Source: Micromonospora arborensis (GTDB lineage Bacteria; Actinomycetota; Actinomycetes; Mycobacteriales; Micromonosporaceae). From it: a stretch of 64,000 nt of DNA. Numbering within the stretch: position 1 is the stretch's first letter; each line of letters starts with the position of its first letter. Positions 34,250 to 47,210 of this stretch are shown in pieces. The stretch covers positions 179,452 to 243,451 of the forward strand of contig NZ_PYBV01000005.1 in NCBI RefSeq assembly GCF_003205615.1, written 5' to 3'. Under the pieces are notes generated by a model. It was not told the origin of the DNA. It was given only the letters and a program-made list of their open reading frames with translations, and did no database searches. The position numbers and the translations under genes were made by a program.

Positions 34250-35239
34250 ATGACATACCGCTTCTTCACCCCCGCGAGAGCGTCGACCGCGACCGGTCTG
34301 ACCGCGGCGGTCTACCGCCAACTGTCGGACGACTTCCTCGGGCCGCTACCCACCTTCCAGGCGCTCTCGGCCGTACCGGAGGTGCTGGCCGCGACCTGGG
34401 CGCTGATGCGGGAGGCACTGCTCGCCGGTGACGCCTCCCGGGTCGACCGCGAACTCGTCGCGGCGGCGGTGTCCCGGGTCAACCGCTGTCAGTTCTGCGT
34501 CGACGCCCACGTGCTGCTGCTGCACGCGTTGGGCGAACCGAAGCTGGCCGAGGTCGTCGCCCGGGGCGGGACACCACCCGAACCGAGGCACGCCGAGCTC
34601 GTCGGCTGGGCGCAGGCCAGCCGCAGCCCCGTAGCCGCCGACTGGGCCAGCCCGTACCGCCCCGAGGTCACCGGCACACTGCTCGCCTTCCACTTCATCA
34701 ACCGGATCGTGTCGGCGCTGCTCGATCCCGATCTGCTCCCCGGCGGCCTGCAACGGTCCCCGCTGGTGCGGTTGGTGGGCGGCCGGCTCTACGCCAAGAC
34801 GGCCCGGGAGTCGAAGGAACCCGGCCGAAGCCTCCCGCTCCTGCCTGCCGGCACGACCGCGCCGCCCGGATGGGCGGGGGACAGCCCGGTCGGCGTCGCG
34901 TACGCGTCGTTGCGGGACGTCGCCGCGCAGGGCGGGGAGCTCCTGGGCGAGGTGGCGCGCCAGACCGTCACCGCCACCGTGAGCTGGGAGGACGGGCGGT
35001 TCCCCGCCAGGCCCGCGGACTGGGCCGTCGACCTGGTCCGGGACGTGCCCGGCCGGGATCGCGTCGGAACGCGCATCGCGCTGCTGGCGGCGTTCGCACC
35101 GAGCGCGGTCAGCGTGGGCGACGTGGCTCTGTGGCGGCTCTCCCATCCGGCCGACGCCGACCTCGTACGGCTGGTCGCCTACGGGGCGATCACGGCCACC
35201 GAGCATGTCGCCCGAGCCCTGGCTCCGGCCCACTTCTAG
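34250..35239 (+). CDS. AhpD/CMD-like protein with CxxC motif
   Basis: This 329-residue protein contains a carboxymuconolactone decarboxylase/AhpD-type core: VDRELVAAAVSRVNRCQFCVDAHVLLLHALG with the redox CxxC and following His. It is nearly twice the length of AhpD, with a C-terminal half of unclear origin that may be a second degenerate CMD repeat (DRVGTRIALLAAFAPSAVSVGDV). Peroxidase or disulfide-reductase activity is likely for the family but not shown here. It starts a three-gene operon with a DUF6220 protein and a multicopper oxidase. Confidence 0.8.
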   Translation: MTYRFFTPARASTATGLTAAVYRQLSDDFLGPLPTFQALSAVPEVLAATWALMREALLAGDASRVDRELVAAAVSRVNRCQFCVDAHVLLLHALGEPKLAEVVARGGTPPEPRHAELVGWAQASRSPVAADWASPYRPEVTGTLLAFHFINRIVSALLDPDLLPGGLQRSPLVRLVGGRLYAKTARESKEPGRSLPLLPAGTTAPPGWAGDSPVGVAYASLRDVAAQGGELLGEVARQTVTATVSWEDGRFPARPADWAVDLVRDVPGRDRVGTRIALLAAFAPSAVSVGDVALWRLSHPADADLVRLVAYGAITATEHVARALAPAHF

Positions 35240-35248
35240 GAGGTCACC

Positions 35249-35701
35249 ATGCGCAAGGCATTCGTCATCATCAGCGTTCTGCTGCTCGTCGCGTTCTCCC
35301 TGCAGTTCGTCCTCGCCGCGGTGGGCGCGTTCACGAGGCCCGCGGGCGACGACTCGTACGCCCTGCACAGCGTCAACGGCATGGCGGTCATCCCGGTCCT
35401 CACCCTGCTCACGATTCTGTTCGCCGCGCTGGCGAAGGCTCCGGGCCGGCTCATCGGACTGACGGTGCTGCCGGTCGGCCTCGTCGTGGTGCAGGCGCTC
35501 ACCGCGATGCTCGCCAACGGGTCCACCGACGCCGCCGGCGTCAGCACCCCGCTCGGCCTGACCATCGCCGCGCTGCACGCGGTCAACGGAATCATCGCGG
35601 TGCACGTCGTCGTCGGCATCCTCCGGGCGGCACGCGAGCTGGCTCGGCAGGTGCCGGCTGGCGCTGCCCCGCTGAACGTCCGTGAAGGGGAGCCGGTATG
35701 A
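35249..35701 (+). CDS. DUF6220-like four-helix membrane protein
   Basis: This 150-residue protein has four membrane helices (FVIISVLLLVAFSLQFVLAA, VIPVLTLLTILFAAL, LIGLTVLPVGLVVVQAL, IIAVHVVVGILRA) and two similar short motifs, LHSVNGMAV and LHAVNGIIA, with one His each. This is the DUF6220 pattern; the function is unknown. AGGAGG precedes the ATG. Its stop overlaps the multicopper oxidase start (ATGA), so the two are translationally coupled and may act together in the membrane, perhaps with bound heme or copper. Confidence 0.78.
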   Translation: MRKAFVIISVLLLVAFSLQFVLAAVGAFTRPAGDDSYALHSVNGMAVIPVLTLLTILFAALAKAPGRLIGLTVLPVGLVVVQALTAMLANGSTDAAGVSTPLGLTIAALHAVNGIIAVHVVVGILRAARELARQVPAGAAPLNVREGEPV

Positions 35702-37437
35702 CGACGGGCTCGCTGCTCGCGGCCGACCTGGTGATCGCGGTCCTCGCGGCCGGTGGATGGCTGGGCGGCGGTGCGGCGTCGGCCGCCCGGCGCCGCCCGC
35801 TCGCACGGGGACTGGCGGCCTTCGCGCTGCTCGCCACGCTGGCCCGCGCGATCACGATCACCGCGCTCGCCCGCGCCGGCTGGTGGTTCGCGGCGGAGAA
35901 GGTCCTCATCGCCGCCCCACTGTCGCTCGCGGCGGTGGCCGTCGCCGGGCCGCGGTTGCTGCGGGCCGCCGGTGACATCCGGTCCGTCGCGGTCCCGCTC
36001 CTCTTCGCCGGGTACGCCACGAGCGGCGCCCTGCTCGTGACGGTCCTGCACGGCTATCCGGCGTCGGCGGGAGCGGGGCTGCTCACGGTCGCCGGGGTCG
36101 TCGCGGCGACGGCGGTCTCGTGGCGTGCCCTCGGTGCGCGTCCGTCCCGGACGGTGTCCCGGGCGACCCTCGTGGTGGCGGTCGCGGCGCTGGTCACCGG
36201 AACCGGGCTGACCGTCGCCCCGGACGGCGTGCCCGACGTACCCCATGATCATGGGTATCGGGATGCGCGGACCGTCGGCGAACCCACCAGGCGGTTCACC
36301 CTGACGGCCGGGACCGCCACGGTGCGGGTGGGTGGCCGTGACGTCGCGGCGTGGGCGTTCGACGCGCAGGTACCCGGACCGGAGTTGACCGCCACCGTCG
36401 GCGACGTCGTGGAGGTGACGCTGCGCAACCGGGATATCGGGCGAGGCGTCACGCTGCACTGGCACGGGTACGACGTGCCGAACAGTCAGGACGGGGTGCC
36501 CGGCGTGACGCAGGCGGCGGTGCTGCCCGGACAGGAATTCGTCTACCGGTTCCGCGCCGATCAGGCCGGTACGTACTGGTACCACACGCATTCGGTCTCC
36601 GACGTCGGCGTGCGGATGGGCCTCTACGGTGTGCTGGTGGTCCGTCCGGGGCCGATGACCGGCCTCGACGTCACGGTGCCGGTGCACACCCTGGGCGGCC
36701 GGCCGCTGCCCGCGCCGAGAACGGAGCGGGTCGAGGCGGGCACCCCCGTGCGGCTACGGCTGATCAACACCGACAGCACGACGCACCGCTACGCCCTGGC
36801 CGGGACCGCGTTCCGGGTCGCCGCGATCGACGGCTTCGACCTGCGGGGCCCGACGTCGCTCGTGGACACCGCCGTGCTGATCCCGGCGGGGGGCCGCTAC
36901 GACCTGGTGTTCAACGCGCCCGCCACGCCGGTGGCGTTGTTCGTGGACGGACGGGTGGTGTATTCGACCGGAGAGGTGTCGACCGCGACGACCACCTGGC
37001 CGGTGCTGGACCCGCTCCACTACGGCGTCGCCTCCCCGGCACCGTGGTCCCGGATCGACAGGAAGTTCACCCTCGTTCTCGACCGGGGCCTCGACCTGCA
37101 CGAACTGCTTCCGCGCTACGCCCACACCGTCAACGGCGCGGCCGACCCGGACATCCCGCCGCAGGTCGTACGCCTCGGTGACATCGTCAGGTTCACGATC
37201 GTCAACCGAGCTCAGGTCGTACACCCGTGGCATCTGCACGGCCAGCACGTCCTGGTGCTGTCGCGCGACGGGAAGCCGGCGTCCGGAAGTCCGCTGTGGC
37301 TGGACTCGTTCGACGTCCGACCGGGTGAGGTGTGGGAGGTGGCGTTCCGGGCCGACAACCCGGGAATGTGGGCCAACCATTGTCACAATCTGGGGCACGC
37401 GGACGCCGGAATGACACTGCACCTGATGGTCTCTTGA
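35698..37437 (+). CDS. Membrane-anchored multicopper oxidase
   Basis: This 579-residue protein joins an N-terminal membrane region of about six helices (residues 7-172) to an extracytoplasmic cupredoxin-type multicopper oxidase. Copper motifs are HWHG (254-257), WYHTH (294-298), HPWHLHGQH (509-517) and HCHNLGHADAGM (561-572), so both T1 and T2/T3 sites are complete. This differs from soluble secreted laccases. It overlaps the DUF6220 gene. The oxidised substrate, perhaps Cu(I), Fe(II) or a phenol, is not evident, and the organism has a second, two-domain laccase at 50044. Confidence 0.9.
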   Translation: MTTGSLLAADLVIAVLAAGGWLGGGAASAARRRPLARGLAAFALLATLARAITITALARAGWWFAAEKVLIAAPLSLAAVAVAGPRLLRAAGDIRSVAVPLLFAGYATSGALLVTVLHGYPASAGAGLLTVAGVVAATAVSWRALGARPSRTVSRATLVVAVAALVTGTGLTVAPDGVPDVPHDHGYRDARTVGEPTRRFTLTAGTATVRVGGRDVAAWAFDAQVPGPELTATVGDVVEVTLRNRDIGRGVTLHWHGYDVPNSQDGVPGVTQAAVLPGQEFVYRFRADQAGTYWYHTHSVSDVGVRMGLYGVLVVRPGPMTGLDVTVPVHTLGGRPLPAPRTERVEAGTPVRLRLINTDSTTHRYALAGTAFRVAAIDGFDLRGPTSLVDTAVLIPAGGRYDLVFNAPATPVALFVDGRVVYSTGEVSTATTTWPVLDPLHYGVASPAPWSRIDRKFTLVLDRGLDLHELLPRYAHTVNGAADPDIPPQVVRLGDIVRFTIVNRAQVVHPWHLHGQHVLVLSRDGKPASGSPLWLDSFDVRPGEVWEVAFRADNPGMWANHCHNLGHADAGMTLHLMVS

Positions 37438-37442
37438 GGGTG

Positions 37443-37456
37443 TGGGAGCGCTCCCG
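37443..37456. promoter_or_regulatory. CebR-like operator upstream of GH62
   Basis: TGGGAGCGCTCCCG matches the known actinobacterial CebR consensus TGGGAGCGCTCCCA in 13 of 14 positions. It lies 97 bp upstream of the GH62 start and only 6 bp after the multicopper oxidase stop. A cello-oligosaccharide-responsive LacI regulator encoded elsewhere would be expected to bind it. Confidence 0.75.
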
Positions 37457-37552
37457 TAACATATCTGTCGCGGCCTGTTAACGCTCACAAAAGCACCCGC
37501 ACCAACGACCACCACCAATGTGTAGGCCGCCGTCCCGTCAGGAGGATGTTGT

Positions 37553-38980
37553 ATGAACAGATCCAGAGCTGCCAATGTTGGTCTGGTGTCGGCCGGTGTC
37601 GCTCTACTGGTGTCGTCGACGGTTGTCGCGGCGTTGCCGGCTGGTGCCGCCGCCGAGGGCTGCTCGGTGAACTATGCCGTGTCGTCGCAGTGGCAGGGCG
37701 GCTTCGGCGCCAACGTGTCGATCACGAACCTGGGTGATCCGTTGAGCAGTTGGACGTTGACCTGGTCGTACGGCGCCGGGCAGACGGTCACACAGGCGTG
37801 GAACACGACGCTGACCCAGAGCGGTGCGTCGGTGACGGCGAGGAACGTGAGCTACAACGGTTCGGTCCCGACCAACGGCGCGGTGTCGTTCGGGTTCAAC
37901 GGGTCGTGGACGGGCAGCAACCCGGCGCCGACGAGCTTCGCCCTGAACGGTGTCACGTGCACCGGCGGAACGACGCCGACGACACCGCCGCCGACGACCG
38001 CACCGCCGACGACCGCACCGCCGACGACGCCGCCTCCGACGACCCCACCTCCGACCACGCCGCCGCCGAACACGTGCAACCTTCCATCGACGTACCGCTG
38101 GTCGTCGACCGGCCAGTTGGCGACGCCGAGGTCGGGCTGGGTGTCGCTGAAGGACTTCACCGTCGCCCCCTACAACGGCCGGCAGTTGGTCTACGCGACG
38201 ACGCACGACACCGGGACCAGGTGGGGCTCGATGAACTTCAGCCTCTTCACGAACTACTCGGAAATGGCGTCGGCCAGTCAGAACGCGATGAACTCCGCGA
38301 CCGTCGCGCCGTCCCTGTTCTACTTCGCGCCGAAGAACATCTGGGTGTTGGCGTACCAGTGGGGTGGGCCGGCGTTCTCCTACCGGACGTCGACTGATCC
38401 GACCAATCCGAATGGCTGGTCGGCGGCGCAGACGCTGTTCACCGGAAGCATCACGGGTTCGGGGACCGGGCCGATCGACCAGGCGGTCATCGGTGACGGC
38501 ACGAACATGTACCTGTTCTTCGCCGGGGACAACGGCAAGATCTACCGGGCCAGCATGCCGATCGGGAACTTCCCGGGCAACTTCGGCTCCAACTACACGA
38601 CCATCATGAGCGACTCGACGAACAACCTGTTCGAAGCCGTTCAGGTCTACAAGCTCCAGGGCCAGACCCGGTACCTCATGATCGTCGAGGCGATCGGCTC
38701 GCAGGGCCGCTACTTCCGCTCCTTCACGGCCACCAGCCTGGGCGGCACGTGGACGCCGCAGGCCGCCAGCGAGAGCAACCCGTTCGCCGGCAAGGCCAAC
38801 AGCGGCGCCACCTGGACCAACGACATCAGCCACGGTGAGCTGTTGCGCACCAACGCCGACCAGACCATGACCATCGACCCCTGCAACCTGCAACTGCTCT
38901 ACCAGGGCCGTTCCTCCAGTTCCGGCGGCGACTACGGCCTCCTGCCGTACCGGCCGGGTCTGCTGACCCTGCAGCGCTGA
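37553..38980 (+). CDS. GH62 alpha-L-arabinofuranosidase with CBM2
   Basis: This 475-residue secreted enzyme removes arabinofuranosyl side chains from (arabino)xylan. It has a signal peptide (1-33), a CBM2 domain (about 36-137, with surface Trp in QWQGGF and SSWTLTW), a Pro/Thr linker of repeated PPTT units (140-172) and a GH62 five-bladed propeller. Catalytic residues are likely Asp201 (SLKDFTV), Asp309 (GPIDQAVI) and Glu361 ([10 protein letters not shown]). AGGAGG lies nine bases before the ATG. A CebR-like box precedes it. It probably acts with the GH11 xylanase and GH67 enzyme in this window. Confidence 0.95.
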   Translation: MNRSRAANVGLVSAGVALLVSSTVVAALPAGAAAEGCSVNYAVSSQWQGGFGANVSITNLGDPLSSWTLTWSYGAGQTVTQAWNTTLTQSGASVTARNVSYNGSVPTNGAVSFGFNGSWTGSNPAPTSFALNGVTCTGGTTPTTPPPTTAPPTTAPPTTPPPTTPPPTTPPPNTCNLPSTYRWSSTGQLATPRSGWVSLKDFTVAPYNGRQLVYATTHDTGTRWGSMNFSLFTNYSEMASASQNAMNSATVAPSLFYFAPKNIWVLAYQWGGPAFSYRTSTDPTNPNGWSAAQTLFTGSITGSGTGPIDQAVIGDGTNMYLFFAGDNGKIYRASMPIGNFPGNFGSNYTTIMSDSTNNLFEAVQVYKLQGQTRYLMIVEAIGSQGRYFRSFTATSLGGTWTPQAASESNPFAGKANSGATWTNDISHGELLRTNADQTMTIDPCNLQLLYQGRSSSSGGDYGLLPYRPGLLTLQR

Positions 38981-38985
38981 ACGCA

Positions 38986-39018
38986 CGGGCGGGCTCGGCA
39001 TCGTGCCGAGCCCGCCCG
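38986..39018 (+). terminator. Rho-independent-like terminator after GH62
   Basis: A perfect 15 bp GC-rich stem (38986-39000 with 39004-39018) and a three-base loop TCG begin 5 bp after the GH62 stop codon. Confidence 0.8.
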
Positions 39019-39121
39019 AGCCGCGGTCTGTCCCGGCACCGGCGTGTCCGGGCTGCCTCCGCCTGGAGTTGATTGACCGGTGGGCCCTGGCGGCTGGCCT
39101 GCCTGGCCATGCCTGTCTCGG

Positions 39122-39171
39122 TGAGCCATATACCTCTGAGTCATAGCTATGACCCAGAGGTATATGGCTCA
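39122..39171. repeat. Near-perfect 50 bp palindrome related to the repeat family
   Basis: The two 25-base arms, 39122-39146 and 39147-39171, are reverse complements with a single mismatch and no loop. The core TATACCTCTGAGTCATA closely matches the arms of the long repeats at 20.5, 59.3 and 61.8 kb (TATACCTCAGAGTCATA), but the flanks differ. Confidence 0.85.
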
Positions 39172-39325
39172 TCGGCACGTGTCCGGTCGGACGGGACATG
39201 CCCATGCTCTCGCGGGGCACGGATGCGAAACGCCGACATTCTCTTCGGGACGGACTGTGGCTGGAGAGTTTGGGATGATGCGCCGGTCTACCCAGCGAAA
39301 CCATCTGACCCGAAGGGATCCTGCG

Positions 39326-39940
39326 ATGGCAAAGGTCATCTCCACGCTGTTCATCTCGGCCGACGGCGTGGCCGAGATCGACCCGGACTGGCACTTCCCG
39401 TACTTCGACGAGAACATGGGCCGCGCCGTCACCGAGGACTACGACGCCGCTGACGTGCTTCTGATCGGCCGCGAGACCTACGACAGCTTCGCCGGCGCCT
39501 GGCCCGACCGGGAGGCCGCCGGAGGGGAGGACGCCGGGTTCGCCAAGCAGCTCGGGGACGTGCGCAAGGTCGTCGTCTCGCGGCAGTCGCTGGAGTTTGC
39601 CTGGCGCAACTCGGAGCTGATCACGGGTGATCTCCTCGGTGCCGTCACCGCCCTCAAGGCTGACGCCGGCGTCCGGGGCATCCTCATCCCCGGGTCGATC
39701 TCGGTGGTGCAGCAGCTGCTCGCCGCGGGGCTGGTCGACGAGTTGCGCCTGCTGGTGCACCCGGTCGCGGCGCGCAAGGGCCGCCGGCTGTTCGACGAGG
39801 GTGACACGGCCTACCACCTGCGCGTGCTGGCGACCGAGGCGTTTCCGACGGGCGTGCTCCGGGTGATCTACGCGCCGGGTGAGGCACCCGGAAAGGCCGG
39901 TTACGACGACGTCAAGGACCAGGTGCCGGCCGGCAACTAG
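39326..39940 (+). CDS. RibD C-terminal/dihydrofolate reductase-like protein
   Basis: This 204-residue protein is a second RibD-C/DHFR-like member (compare 1597). It begins MAKVISTLFISADGVAEID, followed by LLIGRETYDSF, VVVSRQSLEF, GSISVVQQLL and HPVAARKGRRLFD. AAGGG lies eight bases upstream of the ATG; in-frame codons to 39149 run through the palindrome and are not coding. It probably uses NADPH; the substrate is unknown. Confidence 0.9.
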   Translation: MAKVISTLFISADGVAEIDPDWHFPYFDENMGRAVTEDYDAADVLLIGRETYDSFAGAWPDREAAGGEDAGFAKQLGDVRKVVVSRQSLEFAWRNSELITGDLLGAVTALKADAGVRGILIPGSISVVQQLLAAGLVDELRLLVHPVAARKGRRLFDEGDTAYHLRVLATEAFPTGVLRVIYAPGEAPGKAGYDDVKDQVPAGN

Positions 39941-40078
39941 CCGCCGTTGGTCTGCGCACCACCGCTTTATCCCACACCTCGGAACAGAATTTAGTGAGTC
40001 TCATCGATATTGACGTCCGGCGTCGGCAGCGGCAGGATCTCGGCACCACCACCACCGTGATCCCCTCTGGGAGGCGTC

Positions 40079-40972
40079 ATGACCCGTCCCCGCCTGCCCC
40101 GTCTGCGGGCCGCCAGCCGGTTGGCCGCACTCGCTGTGGCCACCGCCGGCGTGCTGCTCACCGTCGCCACGCCCGCCAGCGCCGCTGTGCCCACCGGTCG
40201 ATACGTCGCGCTGGGCGACTCGTACGCCGCCGGTCCGCTGATCCCCACCCAGGTCGACCTGAACTGCCTACGGTCCAACCGCAACTACCCATCGCTGGTG
40301 GCCGCGTCCGCCGGCTCGTCGTCGTTCGCCGACGTGAGCTGTTCCGGCGCGACCACGGACGACATCCTCTACGGCGGCAGCGGCCAGTTGGGCGTCACGG
40401 TGCCACCACAGCTCAGCGCGGTCACGTCGAACACCGCGCTGGTGACGGTGCAGATCGGCGGCAACGACATCGGCTTCTCCGGCATCATCGGCGACTGCGC
40501 TGAGGCGAGCCTCAGCAGCCCGCTCGGTTCGCCGTGCAAGAACCGGTACACCGCCGGAGGCGTCGACCAGTTGCAGGCGAGGATCGTCGCCGCCACGCCG
40601 AAGGTGACCGCCGTGCTGCAGGCGGTCCGTCAGGCCGCGCCGGGCGCGCGGGTGGTGGTACTGGGGTACCCGGCGATCCTTCCGGACACCGGGTACGGCT
40701 GCTGGCCCGTCGTGCCGATCGCCTACCAGGACGTGCCGTACCTGCGCGGCATCGAGAAGTCACTCAACGCGATGCTGGCCAGCACCGCGAGCGCCAACGG
40801 CGCCACCTACGCCGACGTCTACACCCCGTCGATCGGCCGCGACGCCTGCAAGAGCAGCGGCACCCGCTGGGTCGAGGGACTGGTGCCACAGAACTCGGCC
40901 GCTCCCTTCCACCCGAACGCCCGCGGCGAGCAGGGCATGGCATCCGCCCTGCTCACCAGACTGAACAGCTGA
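40079..40972 (+). CDS. Secreted SGNH/GDSL hydrolase
   Basis: This 297-residue secreted lipase/esterase-type protein has a signal peptide (1-36, ending TPASA), block I GDSYAAG with the catalytic Ser, block III IGGNDIGF and block V HPNARGEQ with the catalytic His. Conserved Cys pairs suggest disulfides as in Streptomyces SGNH lipases. GGGAGG lies four bases before the ATG. It appears to be monocistronic. The natural ester substrate is unknown. Confidence 0.92.
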   Translation: MTRPRLPRLRAASRLAALAVATAGVLLTVATPASAAVPTGRYVALGDSYAAGPLIPTQVDLNCLRSNRNYPSLVAASAGSSSFADVSCSGATTDDILYGGSGQLGVTVPPQLSAVTSNTALVTVQIGGNDIGFSGIIGDCAEASLSSPLGSPCKNRYTAGGVDQLQARIVAATPKVTAVLQAVRQAAPGARVVVLGYPAILPDTGYGCWPVVPIAYQDVPYLRGIEKSLNAMLASTASANGATYADVYTPSIGRDACKSSGTRWVEGLVPQNSAAPFHPNARGEQGMASALLTRLNS

Positions 40973-41084
40973 CCGAGCCGCGATCGGTCGAGCCGGGCCC
41001 GTCGAGCAGCGGCGGGGCCGGCCGCCGGTGGCTCGTCGCCTGTGCGGTGCTTGAGATCGGCGAGTCCGGGGTACCGGAAGCTTT

Positions 41085-42530
41085 ATGACGAGCGTGGGGC
41101 AAGTCATCGGAAACCGTTACCGCCTGGTCGAGAGCATCGCCAGCGGCGGGATGGGTGATGTGTGGCGGGCGGTTGACGAGACCCTGGACCGCTGCGTGGC
41201 TGTCAAGATGCTGCAGGCCCGGCTGGTCAGCGACGCCGGCTTCTCCGAGCGGTTCCGCCGCGAGGCGCGCGCGATGGCGGCCCTGCGTCACCCGGGTGTC
41301 GCCCAGGTCTACGACTACGGTGAGGTGTCCCGCTCCGGCGAGCCGGTCCTCGCCTACATCGTCATGGAGTGTGTGCAGGGCCAACCCTTGTCGGAGCGGA
41401 TCGCCGAGGTCGGCCGGCTGGACGTGGCCGAGACGATGTCGATCGCCGCGCAGACCGCTCGCGCCCTGCAGGCCGCCCATGACGCCGGCGTCGTCCACCG
41501 GGACGTCAAACCCAACAATCTGATCATCGAGCCCGACGGGCACGTCGTACTCGTTGATTTCGGGGTTGCCGTGACCCAGGAGGCGGCGAGCCTGACCGGG
41601 ACGAACCAGGTCGTCGGCACCGCCCTCTACATGGCACCGGAGCAGGTCTCGAAGAACGAGACCGCACCGGCGATCGACATCTACGCGCTGGGTGCCGTCG
41701 TCTACCACTGCCTCGCCGGTCGACCCCCGCACCAGGGCGAGAACGCTCTCGCGGTGGCGTTACGGCATCTCGAAGAGGAGCCGCCGCCGCTGCCCGAGGA
41801 CGTCCCGGCGGCGGTACGGCGGTTGGTCGCCACCGCGATGGCCAAGGATCCCGCCCACCGCTTCCCGACGGCGGAGGCCATGGCCGCCGCCGCGCAGGCA
41901 CTCGCGGACCCGTCCGACCAGGCCACCGAGGCGATCTCGATCGGGGTACGAACCGAGCGCATCGCTGGCCGGCGGTCGGCGCTCGGTGGTGCGGTGGGTC
42001 GGGCGGCCGGCCCTGGACCCAAGGCGCTCGCGGTGCTTCTCGGATCGTTGGCCGCCGCGGCTGCCGTCCTGGTGCTCGCCGACCCCATCGGGATGATGCC
42101 GGGCCCGTCCGGGCGACCCACGGTGCCTCCGACGGTGCCTCCCGGGGTGCCGCCTGCGGTGTCGCCTTCGGTGCCGGCAAAGGGTGACCCTGGCCCGGGC
42201 GCCGGTGGCGGCGAACCGGCCACGCAGGGTCCTGCGGGCATGCCGGTGCGAGCGTCCGGATCCCCGACCCCGACGCCAACGCTTCCACCGAGCGCAGGAC
42301 CGACAGGTCAGGCCACGCCGTCGGGGGAGAGCAGCGCGGAGCCCGCCCCCAGCACCTCGGGGAGCGCCCCCTCGACACCGACGGAAGCTCCGACGGGCGG
42401 ATCGACGCCGAGCGCGGAGCCGACGGAGGAACCAGCGGCCGACCCGACCGAGGAGCCGACCGAGGATCCGACCGAGGAACCGGCGGCGGAGGAGTCGACA
42501 GCCGGGGGGACCGGGGCGCCGCAGGTCTAG
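41085..42530 (+). CDS. Transmembrane Ser/Thr protein kinase (PknB-like)
   Basis: This 481-residue eukaryote-like kinase has a cytoplasmic kinase domain (11-275) with glycine loop IASGGMGDVW, Lys41 (VAVKML), HRDVKPNN (Asp140) and DFGVA (Asp158), then TGTNQVVGTALYMAPEQ. A single helix (about 308-330) leads to an extracellular tail of about 150 residues rich in Pro, Thr, Ser and Glu, ending in EEPTEDPTEEPAAEES-like repeats. There is no PASTA domain, so cell-wall muropeptide sensing as in PknB is not supported. ATG at 41085 is near GGAAG. Confidence 0.93.
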   Translation: MTSVGQVIGNRYRLVESIASGGMGDVWRAVDETLDRCVAVKMLQARLVSDAGFSERFRREARAMAALRHPGVAQVYDYGEVSRSGEPVLAYIVMECVQGQPLSERIAEVGRLDVAETMSIAAQTARALQAAHDAGVVHRDVKPNNLIIEPDGHVVLVDFGVAVTQEAASLTGTNQVVGTALYMAPEQVSKNETAPAIDIYALGAVVYHCLAGRPPHQGENALAVALRHLEEEPPPLPEDVPAAVRRLVATAMAKDPAHRFPTAEAMAAAAQALADPSDQATEAISIGVRTERIAGRRSALGGAVGRAAGPGPKALAVLLGSLAAAAAVLVLADPIGMMPGPSGRPTVPPTVPPGVPPAVSPSVPAKGDPGPGAGGGEPATQGPAGMPVRASGSPTPTPTLPPSAGPTGQATPSGESSAEPAPSTSGSAPSTPTEAPTGGSTPSAEPTEEPAADPTEEPTEDPTEEPAAEESTAGGTGAPQV

Positions 42531-42636
42531 GTCTAGCAGCGGAGGCCAGGTTCACGCCACTGGCCGGCACCGCGTCGACCGTCCGGCCCTTTCCTGAATG
42601 CCGAGGTCGACTGCTCGGAACGTCTCGCAGAACCCG

Positions 42637-42670
42637 GTCTGGCGTGGCGGCCGAAGCCGCCACGCCAGAC
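42637..42670. terminator. Bidirectional terminator between kinase and xylanase
   Basis: A perfect 15 bp stem (42637-42651 with 42656-42670) closed by a CGAA tetraloop sits between two convergent genes, 26 bp beyond the GH11 stop and 106 bp beyond the kinase stop. Confidence 0.8.
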
Positions 42671-42696
42671 GTGTCGTGTCCGGAGCTGGTCGGGGG

Positions 42697-46980
<4,284 letters not shown>

Positions 46981-46990
46981 CGGTTCCGCT

Positions 46991-47034
46991 CGACGAGCCC
47001 CGGTCAATCCACCGCGATTGATCGGGGCTCGTCG
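46991..47034 (+). terminator. Terminator after katG
   Basis: A 19 bp stem with one mismatch (46991-47009 with 47016-47034) and a six-base loop begins 10 bp after the katG stop codon. Confidence 0.8.
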
Positions 47035-47159
47035 CCGTGCGTGGTTGTTCACGGAGTGTCGGGTTTGCCGACGGTGATGCTGCTCGCACTGGGCGCAACG
47101 ACCCGCTGGGGTCTGGGGTGCGGCTCGTTGATCAGGTACCGTCGCCTGTCACAAAGCCT

Positions 47160-47188
47160 TTGCACTACTGGCTTCCTGCGACTAGGAA
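47160..47188 (+). promoter_or_regulatory. Promoter candidate for amino acid ABC operon
   Basis: TTGCAC (47160-47165) and TAGGAA (47183-47188) are separated by 17 bases and end 22 bp upstream of the GTG start at 47211. The -10 box is weak. Confidence 0.35.
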
Positions 47189-47210
47189 GTCGAACCGGAG
47201 GGACACAGCC

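Larger units (their letters stand above)
38981..39325. other. Intergenic region with terminator and palindrome
   Basis: This 345 bp gap holds the GH62 terminator (38986-39018) and the near-perfect 50 bp palindrome at 39122-39171. The remainder, 39172-39325, should contain the promoter of the RibD-like gene; nothing else was seen in it. Confidence 0.5.

Noticed and set aside
37982-38066. The short tandem repeat of PPTT codons as a CRISPR-like array
   Set aside because: It encodes the Pro/Thr linker between CBM2 and GH62 in frame, and there are no spacers.
37604-39817. A 737-codon frame antisense to GH62, the palindrome and the reductase
   Set aside because: It crosses a terminator, a palindrome and two genes with clear family motifs.
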